Shown: positions 25,429 through 36,543, counted from the first letter of the stretch. The stretch is DNA of 64,000 nt from Mycolicibacterium holsaticum DSM 44478 = JCM 12374 (GCF_019645835.1 NZ_CP080998.1:372001-436000); one strand, 5' to 3'. Numbers and translations are program-made. The notes: generated from the letters alone by a model not told the origin.

Positions 25429-25893
25429 TTACGGGCAGGTGACCTCGATCTCGAACGGCTTGTTCACCGGCTGCATCGGGTTGGCCATATCCACACCCGT
25501 CGCGGTACCGCTGATCTTGTAGGTGTCGCCGTCCTTCTCCGCTTTGGCGTCACCCTGACCCGCGCCCTGCTGGAAGCCGAGCGTGACACCGTTGACGTTG
25601 CCCAGCCCCACCGACTGGACCGTCGGCGAATCGCCCTCGCTGACCACCGCGCCGATACCGGTGGTCGCATCACCGATCGCGATGTTGGTGTTGCCGCCCA
25701 TGGAACTACACACGACGGTGCCCTGAACCTCTTGGTCCTGGCCGTCGATGGTGACGGTCGTCTTGCCCTGGGCCGCCGCAGCGGTCGACGTCTCACCGGT
25801 GGTCTCGGACTTCTTGTCGCCCGACCCACAGCCGGAAAGCCCCGCGATGACGATGGCCGCGCCACCGACGGCAACCACTAATCCAACCTTCAC
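25429..25893 (-). CDS. lpqH: 19-kDa lipoprotein antigen LpqH
   Basis: A 154-residue lipoprotein with signal [20 protein letters not shown] (lipobox LSGC). The mature protein begins with a Ser/Thr/Lys-rich linker, then the LpqH fold ([41 protein letters not shown]) with a Cys pair. It is an abundant surface lipoprotein and TLR2 agonist in related species. GTG 25893 is preceded by a strong AAAGGAG (complement of 25901-25907). A second LpqH-family gene follows upstream on the same strand. Confidence 0.92.
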   Translation of the reverse strand: MKVGLVVAVGGAAIVIAGLSGCGSGDKKSETTGETSTAAAAQGKTTVTIDGQDQEVQGTVVCSSMGGNTNIAIGDATTGIGAVVSEGDSPTVQSVGLGNVNGVTLGFQQGAGQGDAKAEKDGDTYKISGTATGVDMANPMQPVNKPFEIEVTCP

Positions 25894-25909
25894 GACAGTT
25901 CTCCTTTGT

Positions 25910-25981
25910 GTTGTCGCGACCCGTCAAGATCGGCGGATCATCTCGGTCAGTATGGTTCGCGACAACAGCCCGATTGTCGCG
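25910..25981. promoter_or_regulatory. Three copies of TTGTCGCG upstream of lpqH
   Basis: GTTGTCGCGA at 25910-25919 and TCGCGACAAC at 25957-25966 are perfect complements with 37 bases between. A third copy, TTGTCGCG, lies at 25974-25981. All are in the 90 bases upstream of lpqH, where a regulator could bind. Confidence 0.45.
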
Positions 25982-26052
25982 TTTCGCCGAAAAAAACCGT
26001 CAGATCTCGACTGTTGACCAGCAGATACGTCGCCGGGACCGGGGTGCGTGCG

Positions 26053-27785
<1,733 letters not shown>

Positions 27786-27829
27786 TTTTCGCCGTTTCGT
27801 CGATCTCGGCGCGCCGGTAGCGTCAGCGC

Positions 27830-29035
27830 ATGCGAATCCTGCTGATCGGCGCCGGCGGCGTCGGGGCGGCGTTCTGCGCGATCGCCGCTCGACGCGACTT
27901 CTTCGACCGGGTCGTGGTCGGTGACTACGACCAGACCCGGGCGCGCCAGGCCGCCGACGCGGTCGCCGATCCACGGTTCAGCGCCGTGCACGTGGACGCG
28001 TCGTCCGCGGACGCGGTGACCGAACTCGTGCGGGGCCATGACATCACCCACGTGATGAACGCCGTCGACCCGAGGTTCGTGCTGCCGATCTTCACCGGAG
28101 CGCTGGCCGGCGGCGCGCACTACCTCGACATGGCGATGAGCCTCTCGCAACGCCATCCCGAGCGGCCGTTCGAAAAGACCGGCGTCAAACTCGGCGACGC
28201 GCAGTTCGCCCAGGACGCCCAGTGGCGCGACGCGGACCGGCTCGCCCTCGTCGGGATCGGCGTGGAGCCCGGCCTCTCGGACGTGTTCGCGCGATACGCC
28301 GCCGATCATCTGTTCACCGACATCGACGAACTGGGCACCCGGGACGGGTCGAACCTGACCGTAGCCGGCTACGACTTCGCGCCGTCGTTCTCGATCTGGA
28401 CCACCATCGAGGAATGCCTGAACCCACCGGTCATCTGGGAAGCCGACCGCGGCTGGTTCACCACCGAACCCTTCAGTGAGCCAGAGGTTTTCGACTTTCC
28501 CGACGGCATCGGGCCCGTCGAATGCGTCAACGTCGAGCACGAGGAGGTGCTGCTGATGCCGCGCTGGGTCAAATGCCGACGCGCGACGTTCAAGTACGGC
28601 CTCGGCGAGGAGTTCATCGGCGTGCTCAAAACACTGCACAAGCTCGGCCTGGACCGTACCGAGACAGTGAAGGTCGGTCCGGTCGAGGTCAGCCCGCGCG
28701 ACGTGGTGGCCGCCTGCCTGCCCGACCCGGCCGCGCTCGGCCCCAAGATGCGCGGCAAGACGTGTGCGGGGCTGTGGGTGACCGGCACCGGCAGGGACGG
28801 CAACCCCCGATCGACCTACCTGTACCACGTCGTCGACAACGAATGGTCGATGGCCGAGTACGGCCACCAGTGTGTGGTCTGGCAGACCGCGATCAATCCC
28901 GTTGTTGCCCTTGAACTTCTGGCCGACGGCACCTGGGGTGGCAGCGGTGTGCTCGGGCCCGAGGCGTTCGACGCGGCGCCGTTTCTGGAGTTGCTGACGG
29001 CCTACGGCTCACCGTGGGGACAACAGGAACTCTGA
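27830..29035 (+). CDS. Saccharopine dehydrogenase family protein
   Basis: A 401-residue protein. The N-terminal Rossmann motif is MRILLIGAGGVGAAFCAIAAR (GxGxxG), and the C-terminal domain has features of saccharopine/carboxynorspermidine reductase proteins (VGIGVEPGLSDVFARYAADHLF, KTCAGLWVTGTGRDG). The substrate is unknown. It lies 44 bases after tgt on the same strand and may be cotranscribed with it, which does not by itself assign a role. Confidence 0.82.
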   Translation: MRILLIGAGGVGAAFCAIAARRDFFDRVVVGDYDQTRARQAADAVADPRFSAVHVDASSADAVTELVRGHDITHVMNAVDPRFVLPIFTGALAGGAHYLDMAMSLSQRHPERPFEKTGVKLGDAQFAQDAQWRDADRLALVGIGVEPGLSDVFARYAADHLFTDIDELGTRDGSNLTVAGYDFAPSFSIWTTIEECLNPPVIWEADRGWFTTEPFSEPEVFDFPDGIGPVECVNVEHEEVLLMPRWVKCRRATFKYGLGEEFIGVLKTLHKLGLDRTETVKVGPVEVSPRDVVAACLPDPAALGPKMRGKTCAGLWVTGTGRDGNPRSTYLYHVVDNEWSMAEYGHQCVVWQTAINPVVALELLADGTWGGSGVLGPEAFDAAPFLELLTAYGSPWGQQEL

Positions 29036-29054
29036 GACGCGGCGCGCCGACTCC

Positions 29055-29930
29055 TCAGGAGGGGCGGTAGATCCACGGATGCCGCGGCAACCGGGCCGGA
29101 TCGAACACTTCCAGTAGCGAGTCGAGGTCCGTCGCCGTCGGCCAGCCCAACGACGCCGCGATCGCAGCCAGCGCGCGCGGCACGCCGATCTCGGCCAGCG
29201 TCACCGCGCCGTCGCGCTTGGCCAGCCGCGCCCCGTCCTCGTTGAGCACCAGCGGCACATGGGCGTACGTCGGCTCGGGATACCCGAGCAGCCGGGCCAG
29301 ATACGCCTGCCGCGGGGATGACGACAACAGGTCGTCGCCGCGCACCACCTGATCGATACCCTGCGCGGCGTCGTCGACCACCACGGCCAGGTTGTAGGCC
29401 GCGACGCCGTCCCCGCGCCGCACCACGAAGTCGTCGACGATGCCGGTGTAGCGCCCGTGCAGCACGTCTTCGACGGTGTAGGTGATCTCGTCGGTGCGCA
29501 GCCGCAGCGCCGGCGGTCGGCCGGTCTCGTCGCGTCGCTGCCGTCGCTGCGCATCGGTGAGGTCGCGGCAGGTGCCGGGATAGGCGCCCTGGGGTGCGTG
29601 CGGAGCGCGCGGTGCCTGAGCGATATCGTTTCTGCTGCAATAACATTCGTACAGCAAGTCGCGAGCGTCCAGCTCGGCGACGACGGCGTCGTAGCGCTGT
29701 GCGTGCGCGGACTGCCACTCGGCCGGACCGTCCCAGGTCACCCCGATCGCGGCTAGGTCCGACAGCTGCCGTTCGGCGATGTCGGCGAAAGTCCGGTCGT
29801 CGAGATCCTCCACCCGCATCACGAAGCGGCGCGCGGTGGAGCGCGCGAACAACCAGGCGAGCACCGCGGTGCGCAGGTTGCCGATGTGCAGGTCGGCCGA
29901 CGGGCTCGGGGCGAACCTGCCTGCGGTCAT
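29055..29930 (-). CDS. gluQ: Glutamyl-queuosine tRNA(Asp) synthetase GluQ
   Basis: A 291-residue truncated GluRS without an anticodon-binding domain, the hallmark of GluQ-RS. It shows [18 protein letters not shown] (HIGH-like), a zinc site in [10 protein letters not shown] plus YPGTCRD, and LAKRDGA in place of KMSKS. It attaches glutamate to the cyclopentenediol of queuosine in tRNA-Asp. Its presence beside tgt (only the saccharopine dehydrogenase gene intervening) points to a queuosine-modification locus. It converges on that gene. Confidence 0.9.
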   Translation of the reverse strand: MTAGRFAPSPSADLHIGNLRTAVLAWLFARSTARRFVMRVEDLDDRTFADIAERQLSDLAAIGVTWDGPAEWQSAHAQRYDAVVAELDARDLLYECYCSRNDIAQAPRAPHAPQGAYPGTCRDLTDAQRRQRRDETGRPPALRLRTDEITYTVEDVLHGRYTGIVDDFVVRRGDGVAAYNLAVVVDDAAQGIDQVVRGDDLLSSSPRQAYLARLLGYPEPTYAHVPLVLNEDGARLAKRDGAVTLAEIGVPRALAAIAASLGWPTATDLDSLLEVFDPARLPRHPWIYRPS

Positions 29931-30156
29931 CCGTGCAATCTATCCAGATGCGCCAGGCCCCAAGCGTCCGTGCGGAGAAGCAATCTTTGCTTTCGTCGGC
30001 GTAACGGGAGTGACGCGCGTGCAATTGGGGTATGAACGATTGACGTCCAGCGATGGACAGCCAACAAAACAACGGCCTGGCCCTGCGGTGTGCGACGAAG
30101 CCAGCCTTTGCCGAAGTAGTGCACCGGGAGCCGTGTCGACGGAGACGAGAGAGCTC

Positions 30157-31557
30157 ATGGACGCCCGAGAAGCCGAATCCTCCGCGCATCCGCCGCAGCA
30201 AGCCGCCGAAAAGGACCAGCCGCCCGCCATCGTCCGAAAGGCCATCGCGGCCTCGGCCATCGGCAACGCGACCGAGTGGTTCGACTACGGCCTCTACGCC
30301 TACGGCGTCACCTACATCTCCGCGGCGATCTTCCCCGGCGACGGCGCCACCGCGACGCTGCTCGCGCTGATGACGTTCGCGGTGTCGTTCCTCGTGCGCC
30401 CCCTCGGCGGGTTCTTCTGGGGACCGCTCGGCGACCGGTTCGGTCGCAAGCAGGTGCTGGCGATCACCATCCTGCTGATGGCGGGCGCCACGCTGTGCGT
30501 CGGGCTGGTGCCGACGTACGCCGCGATCGGGATGTGGGCGCCGGCGCTGATGGTGCTGCTGCGGATGATCCAGGGCTTCTCCACCGGCGGCGAATACGGC
30601 GGCGCCGCCACGTTCATGGCCGAGTACGCCCCTGCGCGCCGACGCGGGCTGCTCGGCAGCTTCCTGGAGTTCGGCACGCTCGCCGGTTTCTCCGCGGGCG
30701 CACTGCTGATGCTGGGCTTCTCGCTGGTGCTCAACGATGACCAGATGGGCACCTGGGGCTGGCGGCTGCCGTTCCTGATCGCCGCCCCGCTCGGGCTCAT
30801 CGGCCTCTACCTGCGCACCCGGCTGGAAGAGACGCCGGTCTTCAAAGAGCTGGAGGCCGCAGGCAGGGAAGAGAAGGGGATCGGGACCGAGTTCAAGGAC
30901 CTGCTCGTCCAATACTGGGGCCCGATTGTGCGGCTGGGCGGGCTGGTGGTGGCGCTCAACGTCGTCAACTACACGCTGCTGACGTACATGCCGACCTATC
31001 TGGAGACCGCGATCGGCCTGTCCACCGACATGTCGCTGATCGTGCCGATCATCGGGATGATCTCGATGATGGTGCTCCTGCCGTTCGCCGGGCTGGCCTC
31101 GGACCGGTTCGGCCGAAAACCGCTGTGGTGGATCTCGCTGGTGGGCCTGCTGGTGATGGTCGTGCCGATGTTCATGCTGATGTCCACCGGCGTGCTCGGC
31201 GCGGTCATCGGCTTTGCCGTGCTGGGCCTGCTGTACGTGCCGCAGCTGGCGACGATCTCGGCGACGTTCCCCGCGATGTTCCCGACCCAGGTGCGCTATG
31301 CCGGGTTCGCCATCGCCTACAACGTGTCGACGTCGATCTTCGGTGGCACCGCGCCGGCGTTCAACGACTGGATGGTCGTGCAAACCGGCAACAACCTGAT
31401 GCCCGCGTTCTACATGATGGCGGCCTGCCTGATCGGGGTGCTCGCGCTGCTCAAGCTGCCCGAGACCGCGCGCTGCCCGATCGGCGGTACCGAGATCCCC
31501 GGCACCCCCGAGGCGCCACCGCCGGTGGACTACGACCGCGAACTCACCCGCACCTGA
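30157..31557 (+). CDS. MFS transporter, ProP/metabolite:H+ symporter type
   Basis: A 466-residue 12-segment transporter of the MHS family. Family motifs are ATEWFDYGLYAYG at the first segment, GDRFGRKQVL and SDRFGRKPLW in the loops 2-3 and 8-9, and QGFSTGGEYGGAATFMAEYAP. Substrates in this family include dicarboxylates, osmolytes and aromatic acids. ATG 30157 is chosen because the upstream frame overlaps gluQ antisense. The 226-bp gap upstream holds no other gene. Its stop is one base from that of the aminotransferase gene, so it faces the GntR-associated cluster but has no GntR-type site in front. Confidence 0.87.
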   Translation: MDAREAESSAHPPQQAAEKDQPPAIVRKAIAASAIGNATEWFDYGLYAYGVTYISAAIFPGDGATATLLALMTFAVSFLVRPLGGFFWGPLGDRFGRKQVLAITILLMAGATLCVGLVPTYAAIGMWAPALMVLLRMIQGFSTGGEYGGAATFMAEYAPARRRGLLGSFLEFGTLAGFSAGALLMLGFSLVLNDDQMGTWGWRLPFLIAAPLGLIGLYLRTRLEETPVFKELEAAGREEKGIGTEFKDLLVQYWGPIVRLGGLVVALNVVNYTLLTYMPTYLETAIGLSTDMSLIVPIIGMISMMVLLPFAGLASDRFGRKPLWWISLVGLLVMVVPMFMLMSTGVLGAVIGFAVLGLLYVPQLATISATFPAMFPTQVRYAGFAIAYNVSTSIFGGTAPAFNDWMVVQTGNNLMPAFYMMAACLIGVLALLKLPETARCPIGGTEIPGTPEAPPPVDYDRELTRT

Positions 31558-31558
31558 G

Positions 31559-32809
31559 CTAGAGGACCGCGCTCACAGCGTCGGACCACACACCCGCCGC
31601 CTCGTCGACCTCGTCGGCCGACACCACCAACGCCGGAATGAACCGCACCACCTGGCCCCACGCGCCGCACGTCAGCAGCAGCAGGCCACGCCGGGCGGCC
31701 TCCTGCTGCACGGCCACCGCCGTCGTGCCGTCGGGTCGGCCTGCGCCGTCGCGGAATTCGACGCCGATCATCAGGCCCAGCCCGCGCACGTCGGTGATCG
31801 CGTCGTACTTGTCCGCGACGGTGCGCAACGCCTCCCGCAACTGCTCGCCGCGCTCGGCCGCGTTCTGCACCAGGCGTTCGTCGGCGATCACGTCCAGGGT
31901 CGCCACCGCCGCCGCGCACGCCACGGCGTTGGCCCCGTAGGTGCCGCCCTGCGAACCGGGCCACGCCTTGTCCATCAGCGCCGACGGCGCGGCGATGCCC
32001 GACAGCGGGAAGCCCGACGCCAGCCCCTTCGCGGTGACGACGACGTCGGGGTGGGCGTCGAAGTGCTCACCGCCCCAGAACCGGCCGGTGCGGCCGAACC
32101 CGGTCTGCACCTCGTCGACCACCAGCAGGATGCCGTAGGCGTCCGCGCGCTCGCGCAGACCGGCGAAGAAACGCTCGTTGGCCGGGACGTAGCCGCCCTC
32201 ACCGAGGACCGGTTCGACGAAGAACGCGGCCGTGTCGGCGGGTGCGCTCAACGTCTGCAACACGTAGTCGAGTTGGGAAAGCGCGAAGTCGGTCGCCTGC
32301 TCGACGGGCCAGCCGTAGTGGCCCGGGTCGGGAAACGGCGCCACGTGCACACCGGCCATCAGCGGCGCGAAACCGGACCGGAACTTGGTGCCCGACGTGG
32401 TCATCGACGCCGCGGCCACGGTGCGGCCGTGGAAACCGCCGTGGAACACGATGACGTTGGGCCGGCCGGTGGCCTGCCGGGACAGCCGCAGCGCCGCCTC
32501 GATTGCCTCGCTGCCCGAGTTGGCGAAGAACACCCGGTCCAGGCCCGGCGGCAGCACCTCACCCAACCGTTCGACGAGGGTGAGCAGCGGCCGGTGCAGC
32601 ACGGTCGTGTACTGACCGTGGATCAACGTGGCGACCTGGCGTTGGGCGGCCTCCACCACCCGCGGATGGCAGTGGCCGGTGCTGGTCACGCCGATACCGG
32701 CGGTGAAGTCCAGATAGCGGCGCTCCTGCTCGTCGAACAGTTGCACGCCCGCACCGCGCGCGGCCAGCACGCCGGTGGCCTGCCTGAGGATTTGCGAGAG
32801 TTCTGCCAC
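31559..32809 (-). CDS. Class III PLP aminotransferase (4-aminobutyrate/omega-amino acid type)
   Basis: A 416-residue class III (omega) aminotransferase. The phosphate cup is FFANSGSEAIEAAL, the PLP Asp is in LLVVDEVQTGFGRTG and the Schiff-base Lys261 in VVVTAKGLASGFPLSG. These features fit GabT-like enzymes that convert omega-amino acids to semialdehydes, with a 2-oxo acid acceptor. GTG 32809 is preceded by AAGGGGC. The gene diverges from a semialdehyde dehydrogenase, and a shared palindrome (32830-32843) lies between them. Confidence 0.88.
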   Translation of the reverse strand: MAELSQILRQATGVLAARGAGVQLFDEQERRYLDFTAGIGVTSTGHCHPRVVEAAQRQVATLIHGQYTTVLHRPLLTLVERLGEVLPPGLDRVFFANSGSEAIEAALRLSRQATGRPNVIVFHGGFHGRTVAAASMTTSGTKFRSGFAPLMAGVHVAPFPDPGHYGWPVEQATDFALSQLDYVLQTLSAPADTAAFFVEPVLGEGGYVPANERFFAGLRERADAYGILLVVDEVQTGFGRTGRFWGGEHFDAHPDVVVTAKGLASGFPLSGIAAPSALMDKAWPGSQGGTYGANAVACAAAVATLDVIADERLVQNAAERGEQLREALRTVADKYDAITDVRGLGLMIGVEFRDGAGRPDGTTAVAVQQEAARRGLLLLTCGAWGQVVRFIPALVVSADEVDEAAGVWSDAVSAVL

Positions 32810-32829
32810 GAGCGCGCCCCTTACCGGTA

Positions 32830-32843
32830 GATTGTCGACAATC
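32830..32843. promoter_or_regulatory. GntR/FCD operator candidate GATTGTCGACAATC (site 1)
   Basis: A perfect 14-bp palindrome 20 bases upstream of the aminotransferase GTG and 38 bases upstream of the dehydrogenase start, in their shared divergent promoter region. The core TTGTCGACAA has the TTGT..ACAA form of FCD-type GntR sites. Confidence 0.78.
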
Positions 32844-32881
32844 AGACTATCCGCCGGGTGGCATTGGCGAAAGGGAATCGC

Positions 32882-34342
32882 GTGACCGCGCTGCAAACCG
32901 TGATCGACGCCGTCGACAAGCGACTGTTCATCGACGGCAAATGGGTCGACGCCGCAGGGCGCGCCACCTTCGACGTCATCGACCCCGCCACCGGCGAGGT
33001 GCTCTGCGCGGTGGCCGACGCAAACCCCGCCGACGGCATGGCCGCGCTGCAGGCCGCGGTCGACGCCCAGGCGGAGTTCGCCGCGACGCCGCCGCGGGCG
33101 CGCGCCGACATGCTGATGGCCGCCTTCGAACTGCTGCATGCGGCCGTCGACGACCTCGCGCGGTTGATGACGCTGGAGATGGGCAAACCGCTGGCCGAGT
33201 CACGTGGTGAAATTGCTTACGCCGCAGAGTTTTTCCGGCACTTCGCCGAGGAGGCCACCCGCATCGACGGCGGCTATCAGACCGCCCCTGCCGGGGGTTC
33301 CCGGTTCCTGGTTGCCCGCCAGCCCGTCGGGCCGTGCCTGCTCGTCACCCCGTGGAACTTCCCGATGGCGATGGGCACCAGGAAGCTAGGACCCGCGATC
33401 GCCGCGGGCTGCACCAGCGTGATCAAACCCGCGCATCAGACGCCGCTGTCGATGCTGGCGCTGATGGGAATCCTCGAGGAGGCCGGCGTGCCGGCCGGTG
33501 CGGTCAACTGCGTGACGACGGCGCGCGCCGGTGCGGTCATGGAGCCGATGATCCGCTCCGGGCTGGCCCGCAAACTGTCGTTCACCGGGTCGACGCGGGT
33601 GGGCCGGGTGCTGCTCGAACAGTGTGCCCAGAAGGTGCTGCGGACCTCGCTGGAACTCGGCGGCAACGCCCCGTTTCTCGTGTTCGCCGACGCCGACCTC
33701 GACGAAGCCGTCGACGGCGCCATCGCGGCCAAGATGCGCAATATGGGCGAGGCCTGCACGGCGGCCAACCGGATCTACGTGCACGCGTCGGTCATCGACG
33801 AGTTCGGCCGGCGCCTGGCCGAACGCATGGCCGCGCTGACCGTGGGATGTGGCACCGACGACGGAGTGCAGGTCGGCCCGCTGATCGACGCGGCCGCGCT
33901 GCGCAAGGTGGCGGCCCTGGTCGACGACGCGGTCGGGCGCGGCGCGCGGGTGCTCACCGGCGGGTCGCCGACGGGCGGGGCCGGCTTCTTCTATCCGCCG
34001 ACCGTGCTCACCCACGTCGCGCGCGACGCGAAGATGGCCGGTGAGGAGATCTTCGGCCCCGTCGCCCCGCTCACCCCGTTCGAAACCGAGCAGGAGGTGA
34101 TCGCCGCCGCCAACGACACCGAATACGGTCTGGTGGCCTACGTGTTCACCAACGACCTGCGGCGCGCCCTGCGGGTCGCCGAGGCGCTGGAGACCGGGAT
34201 GGTCGGGTTGAACCAGGGTGTGGTGTCCAACCCCGCAGCACCGTTCGGCGGCGTCAAGCAGTCCGGGCTCGGCCGCGAGGGCGGGGCCGTGGGGATCGAC
34301 GAGTTCCTGGAGACCAAGTACATCGGTATCGCCCTGACGTAG
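32882..34342 (+). CDS. NAD(P)-dependent aldehyde dehydrogenase, succinate-semialdehyde type
   Basis: A 486-residue ALDH. Cofactor Asn in VTPWNFPMAM, FTGSTRVGR in the binding loop, catalytic Glu in LELGGNAPF and nucleophile Cys292 in NMGEACTAANRI. Close to GabD-type succinate-semialdehyde dehydrogenases (AGEEIFGPV, KQSGLGREGG). It would oxidise the semialdehyde produced by the divergent aminotransferase. GTG 32882 with AAAGGGA upstream is preferred to the GTG at 32858, which lies closer to the palindrome. Confidence 0.88.
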   Translation: MTALQTVIDAVDKRLFIDGKWVDAAGRATFDVIDPATGEVLCAVADANPADGMAALQAAVDAQAEFAATPPRARADMLMAAFELLHAAVDDLARLMTLEMGKPLAESRGEIAYAAEFFRHFAEEATRIDGGYQTAPAGGSRFLVARQPVGPCLLVTPWNFPMAMGTRKLGPAIAAGCTSVIKPAHQTPLSMLALMGILEEAGVPAGAVNCVTTARAGAVMEPMIRSGLARKLSFTGSTRVGRVLLEQCAQKVLRTSLELGGNAPFLVFADADLDEAVDGAIAAKMRNMGEACTAANRIYVHASVIDEFGRRLAERMAALTVGCGTDDGVQVGPLIDAAALRKVAALVDDAVGRGARVLTGGSPTGGAGFFYPPTVLTHVARDAKMAGEEIFGPVAPLTPFETEQEVIAAANDTEYGLVAYVFTNDLRRALRVAEALETGMVGLNQGVVSNPAAPFGGVKQSGLGREGGAVGIDEFLETKYIGIALT

Positions 34343-34345
34343 CGA

Positions 34346-34999
34346 CTACCGGGCCAGCCGCTCGATCAGGCGGTCGATCGCGTCCTCCATGTGCGCGATC
34401 AGCAGCTTGTCGGACAGCTGCACGTCGCCCGCCCGGATCGCGCTGGCCAGCGCCTGGTGCTCCATCACCCGGTCGGTGGGGTTGTCGTAGGTGTCGGCCA
34501 GCGCGTGCACACACATCCTCGTCTCGACGAGGTAGGTCTGGTGCATCCGCGACAACCGGGGGCTGTCGGCCAGCTCGACGAGCCGTTCGTGGAAACGGAT
34601 ATCGGCCTCGCTGCCCTCGTCGACGTCGGTGGCCTCGGCCATCTCCTCGACGATGGCCAGCAGCTCGTCACCGGCGGCGGCGTAGTCGCGCTGCAGGATC
34701 CGTCGGGTGGCGGCGCGTTCGATCGCCTCACGGGCCAGGTACATGTCGGAGGCCTCGTCGGGGGTCATGTCGATGACGAACACACCGCGGTTGCGGATCG
34801 CGATGAGCAGCCCCTCCTGGGTCAGGCGTTGCATGCCTTCGCGCAGCGGCCCGCGGCTGACGCCGAGCTTGCGGGCCAACTCCGCCTCGCCCAGCTGCGT
34901 GCCCGGCGCCAGCTCGCCATGCGCGATGGCCTGGCGCAGCTTGTCGGCGACGATGCTGGGCGTGGACTCCTGTTCGACGGGTGCGATGAACTCGGTCAC
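34346..34999 (-). CDS. GntR-family regulator, FCD subfamily
   Basis: A 217-residue regulator. The winged helix covers about residues 15-80 (IVADKLRQAIAHGELAPGTQL, LARKLGVSRGPLREGMQRL, VFVIDMTP). The C-terminal FCD domain has the Asp/His metal pattern: DEGSEADIRFHERLVEL, with HMEDAIDRLIERL at the end. It would respond to a carboxylate of the local pathway. GTG 34999 overlaps the stop of the racemase-like gene (GTGA), so the regulator is coupled to an enzyme gene it probably controls through the site at 35740. Confidence 0.9.
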   Translation of the reverse strand: MTEFIAPVEQESTPSIVADKLRQAIAHGELAPGTQLGEAELARKLGVSRGPLREGMQRLTQEGLLIAIRNRGVFVIDMTPDEASDMYLAREAIERAATRRILQRDYAAAGDELLAIVEEMAEATDVDEGSEADIRFHERLVELADSPRLSRMHQTYLVETRMCVHALADTYDNPTDRVMEHQALASAIRAGDVQLSDKLLIAHMEDAIDRLIERLAR

Positions 35000-35715
35000 T
35001 GCATCTCCTCCTGGAACAGCCGGCCCATCCCGGGAATCACCGGCGTCCGGCCGATCAGCTGCAGGCCCTTCCACACCGTGACCTGGTTGGCGGTCAGCAC
35101 CGGCTTGCCGACGGCGGCCTCGAGGCGATCGATGATGCCCAGCGTGTGCATCGCGGTGTCGGGGACGAGCACGGCCTGCGCGTCGGGATGATCGGCCGCC
35201 GTGACCATGTCGACCACCCGCTGCGGCGCCAGGGTGCCGACCTCGGCGGCGGTGACGATGCCGTGGCTGCCCATCGCCACGACGTCGACGCCGTCGGCGG
35301 CCAGGAACCCCACAAAGTGCTCGGCGACGTCGTGCGGATACGACGCGGCGACAGCGACCCGCCGGATGTGCAGGTGACGCAGCACGTCGACGAACGCGAT
35401 CGACGTCGACGACGCCGGAACACCCGCCGCCGCAGCGACTTTCGCGGCCTGATGGCGCGCGCCGTCAGGGCCGAACACGAAACTGCCCGACGTGCACGCC
35501 CACATCACCGCCTGCGGGTGCGAGGTGGCGAGTTGCCTGACCCCGTCAGCGAGGCGTTCGGTGCTGCCGAGGTCCAGCAGCGCATCGACCCGGTGGGCGT
35601 CCTCGCCGACGGAGGTGATGACCACCGGCAGGTGCACATCACCCGCCAGAGCCACCAGCGTTTCGAAGTCGTCTTCGGCGCTGTGCCCGGGATAGAGCAG
35701 TCCTACCGTCGCCAT
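34996..35715 (-). CDS. Asp/Glu racemase / maleate isomerase family protein lacking the second Cys
   Basis: A 239-residue protein of the maleate isomerase/arylmalonate decarboxylase superfamily. Cys74 is present in MWACTSGSF, but the position of the second catalytic Cys is Asp186 (VLVPDTAMHT), while its paralogue at 35806 has Cys there. Loss of one Cys rules out the usual two-Cys mechanism and recalls arylmalonate decarboxylase, which also keeps only one Cys (though the other one). ATG 35715; the operator candidate is 25 bases upstream. Cotranscribed with the GntR gene. Confidence 0.82.
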   Translation of the reverse strand: MATVGLLYPGHSAEDDFETLVALAGDVHLPVVITSVGEDAHRVDALLDLGSTERLADGVRQLATSHPQAVMWACTSGSFVFGPDGARHQAAKVAAAAGVPASSTSIAFVDVLRHLHIRRVAVAASYPHDVAEHFVGFLAADGVDVVAMGSHGIVTAAEVGTLAPQRVVDMVTAADHPDAQAVLVPDTAMHTLGIIDRLEAAVGKPVLTANQVTVWKGLQLIGRTPVIPGMGRLFQEEMQ

Positions 35716-35739
35716 ACGAGCCCCTCCGTCGATGGGCAG

Positions 35740-35751
35740 ATTGTCGACAAT
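35740..35751. promoter_or_regulatory. GntR/FCD operator candidate ATTGTCGACAAT (site 2)
   Basis: A perfect 12-bp palindrome 25 bases upstream of the ATG of the racemase-like gene that heads the gntR operon. It shares its core with the sites at 32830 and 36581. Confidence 0.78.
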
Positions 35752-35805
35752 GTTAACAACCGGCCTTGCTCGTTCTTTGCCCGCTGCTGCTTCGAGGCGG
35801 ATTCG

Positions 35806-36543
35806 TTACGTCTCAATGAGGCGCTGGCCCGGGCCCACGGCTTTGCGGCCGGCCACGCGCAGCGCCGCCCACATCGTCACCTGGTTCGCGGTGACGACCG
35901 GTTTGTGCAGCTCGGCTTCCAACCTGGCGATCAGGTCGTAGGTGGGCAGGTTCGTGCAGCTGACGACGATGGCCTCGGCCTCGGGGACGTCGGTGCTGCG
36001 GACCAGCTCGGCGGTCTGCTCGTACGGCACCGCCCAGATGTGGGAGGTCAGCCCGAGCCCGGATGTCGAGACCACCTCCAGGCCGGCCTCCATCAGGTAG
36101 CTCGTCAGCCCGATGGTCAGATCCGCGGTGTAGGGGGTGACGGTGGCGACGCGGTGCACGCCCAGGTGCCGCAGCGCGGCGAGCATGGAACCGCTCGTCG
36201 TCACCGCGGCGGGCGCACCGGCGGCCTGCATCGCCGCGACCAGCGCGGCCTCGCCGGCCATCCCCTTGACGAAGCTGCCCGCCGTACACGCGTAGGCGGT
36301 CACCAGCGGCGCGACCGCCAGCACGTTGGCGGCACCGGCGACGACGTTGTCGGCGTCCGAGACGTGCACCGCCATGTCGACGGTCACCGGCAGCGGGGCG
36401 TACCGCAGCCGGGTCACGTAGAGGCTGACGTCGTCGGGCACCCAGCGCCACAATTCGCGGTCCAGGGCGAAGTCATAGGGCGTCACAACACCCACGCCGA
36501 CCTGCTGCAATGGTGGGGGCGGCACCAGATCCCCGAGCGTCAT
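35806..36543 (-). CDS. Maleate cis-trans isomerase / Asp-Glu racemase family protein
   Basis: A 245-residue protein with both catalytic Cys of the maleate isomerase type: Cys86 (AYACTAGSF) and Cys196 (IVVSCTNLPT). The N-terminus (VGVGVVTPYDFALDRELW) also fits that group, and the end (TANQVTMWAALR) is shared with the paralogue at 34996. It may isomerise maleate or a substituted malonate or maleate. ATG 36543 is used because it leads directly into the fold. It diverges from the hydroxyacid dehydrogenase across operator site 3. Confidence 0.84.
   Translation of the reverse strand: MTLGDLVPPPPLQQVGVGVVTPYDFALDRELWRWVPDDVSLYVTRLRYAPLPVTVDMAVHVSDADNVVAGAANVLAVAPLVTAYACTAGSFVKGMAGEAALVAAMQAAGAPAAVTTSGSMLAALRHLGVHRVATVTPYTADLTIGLTSYLMEAGLEVVSTSGLGLTSHIWAVPYEQTAELVRSTDVPEAEAIVVSCTNLPTYDLIARLEAELHKPVVTANQVTMWAALRVAGRKAVGPGQRLIET

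Noticed and set aside
29002..31383. A very long open frame antisense to the gluQ-MFS region
   Set aside because: It is low-complexity (His/Arg/Gln/Glu-rich), crosses several real genes on both strands and has no family motif; such frames arise from GC-rich codon bias.
30157..31557. MFS transporter as part of the GntR regulon
   Set aside because: The 226-bp upstream region has no copy of ATTGTCGACAAT; it is kept only as a possible functional neighbour.
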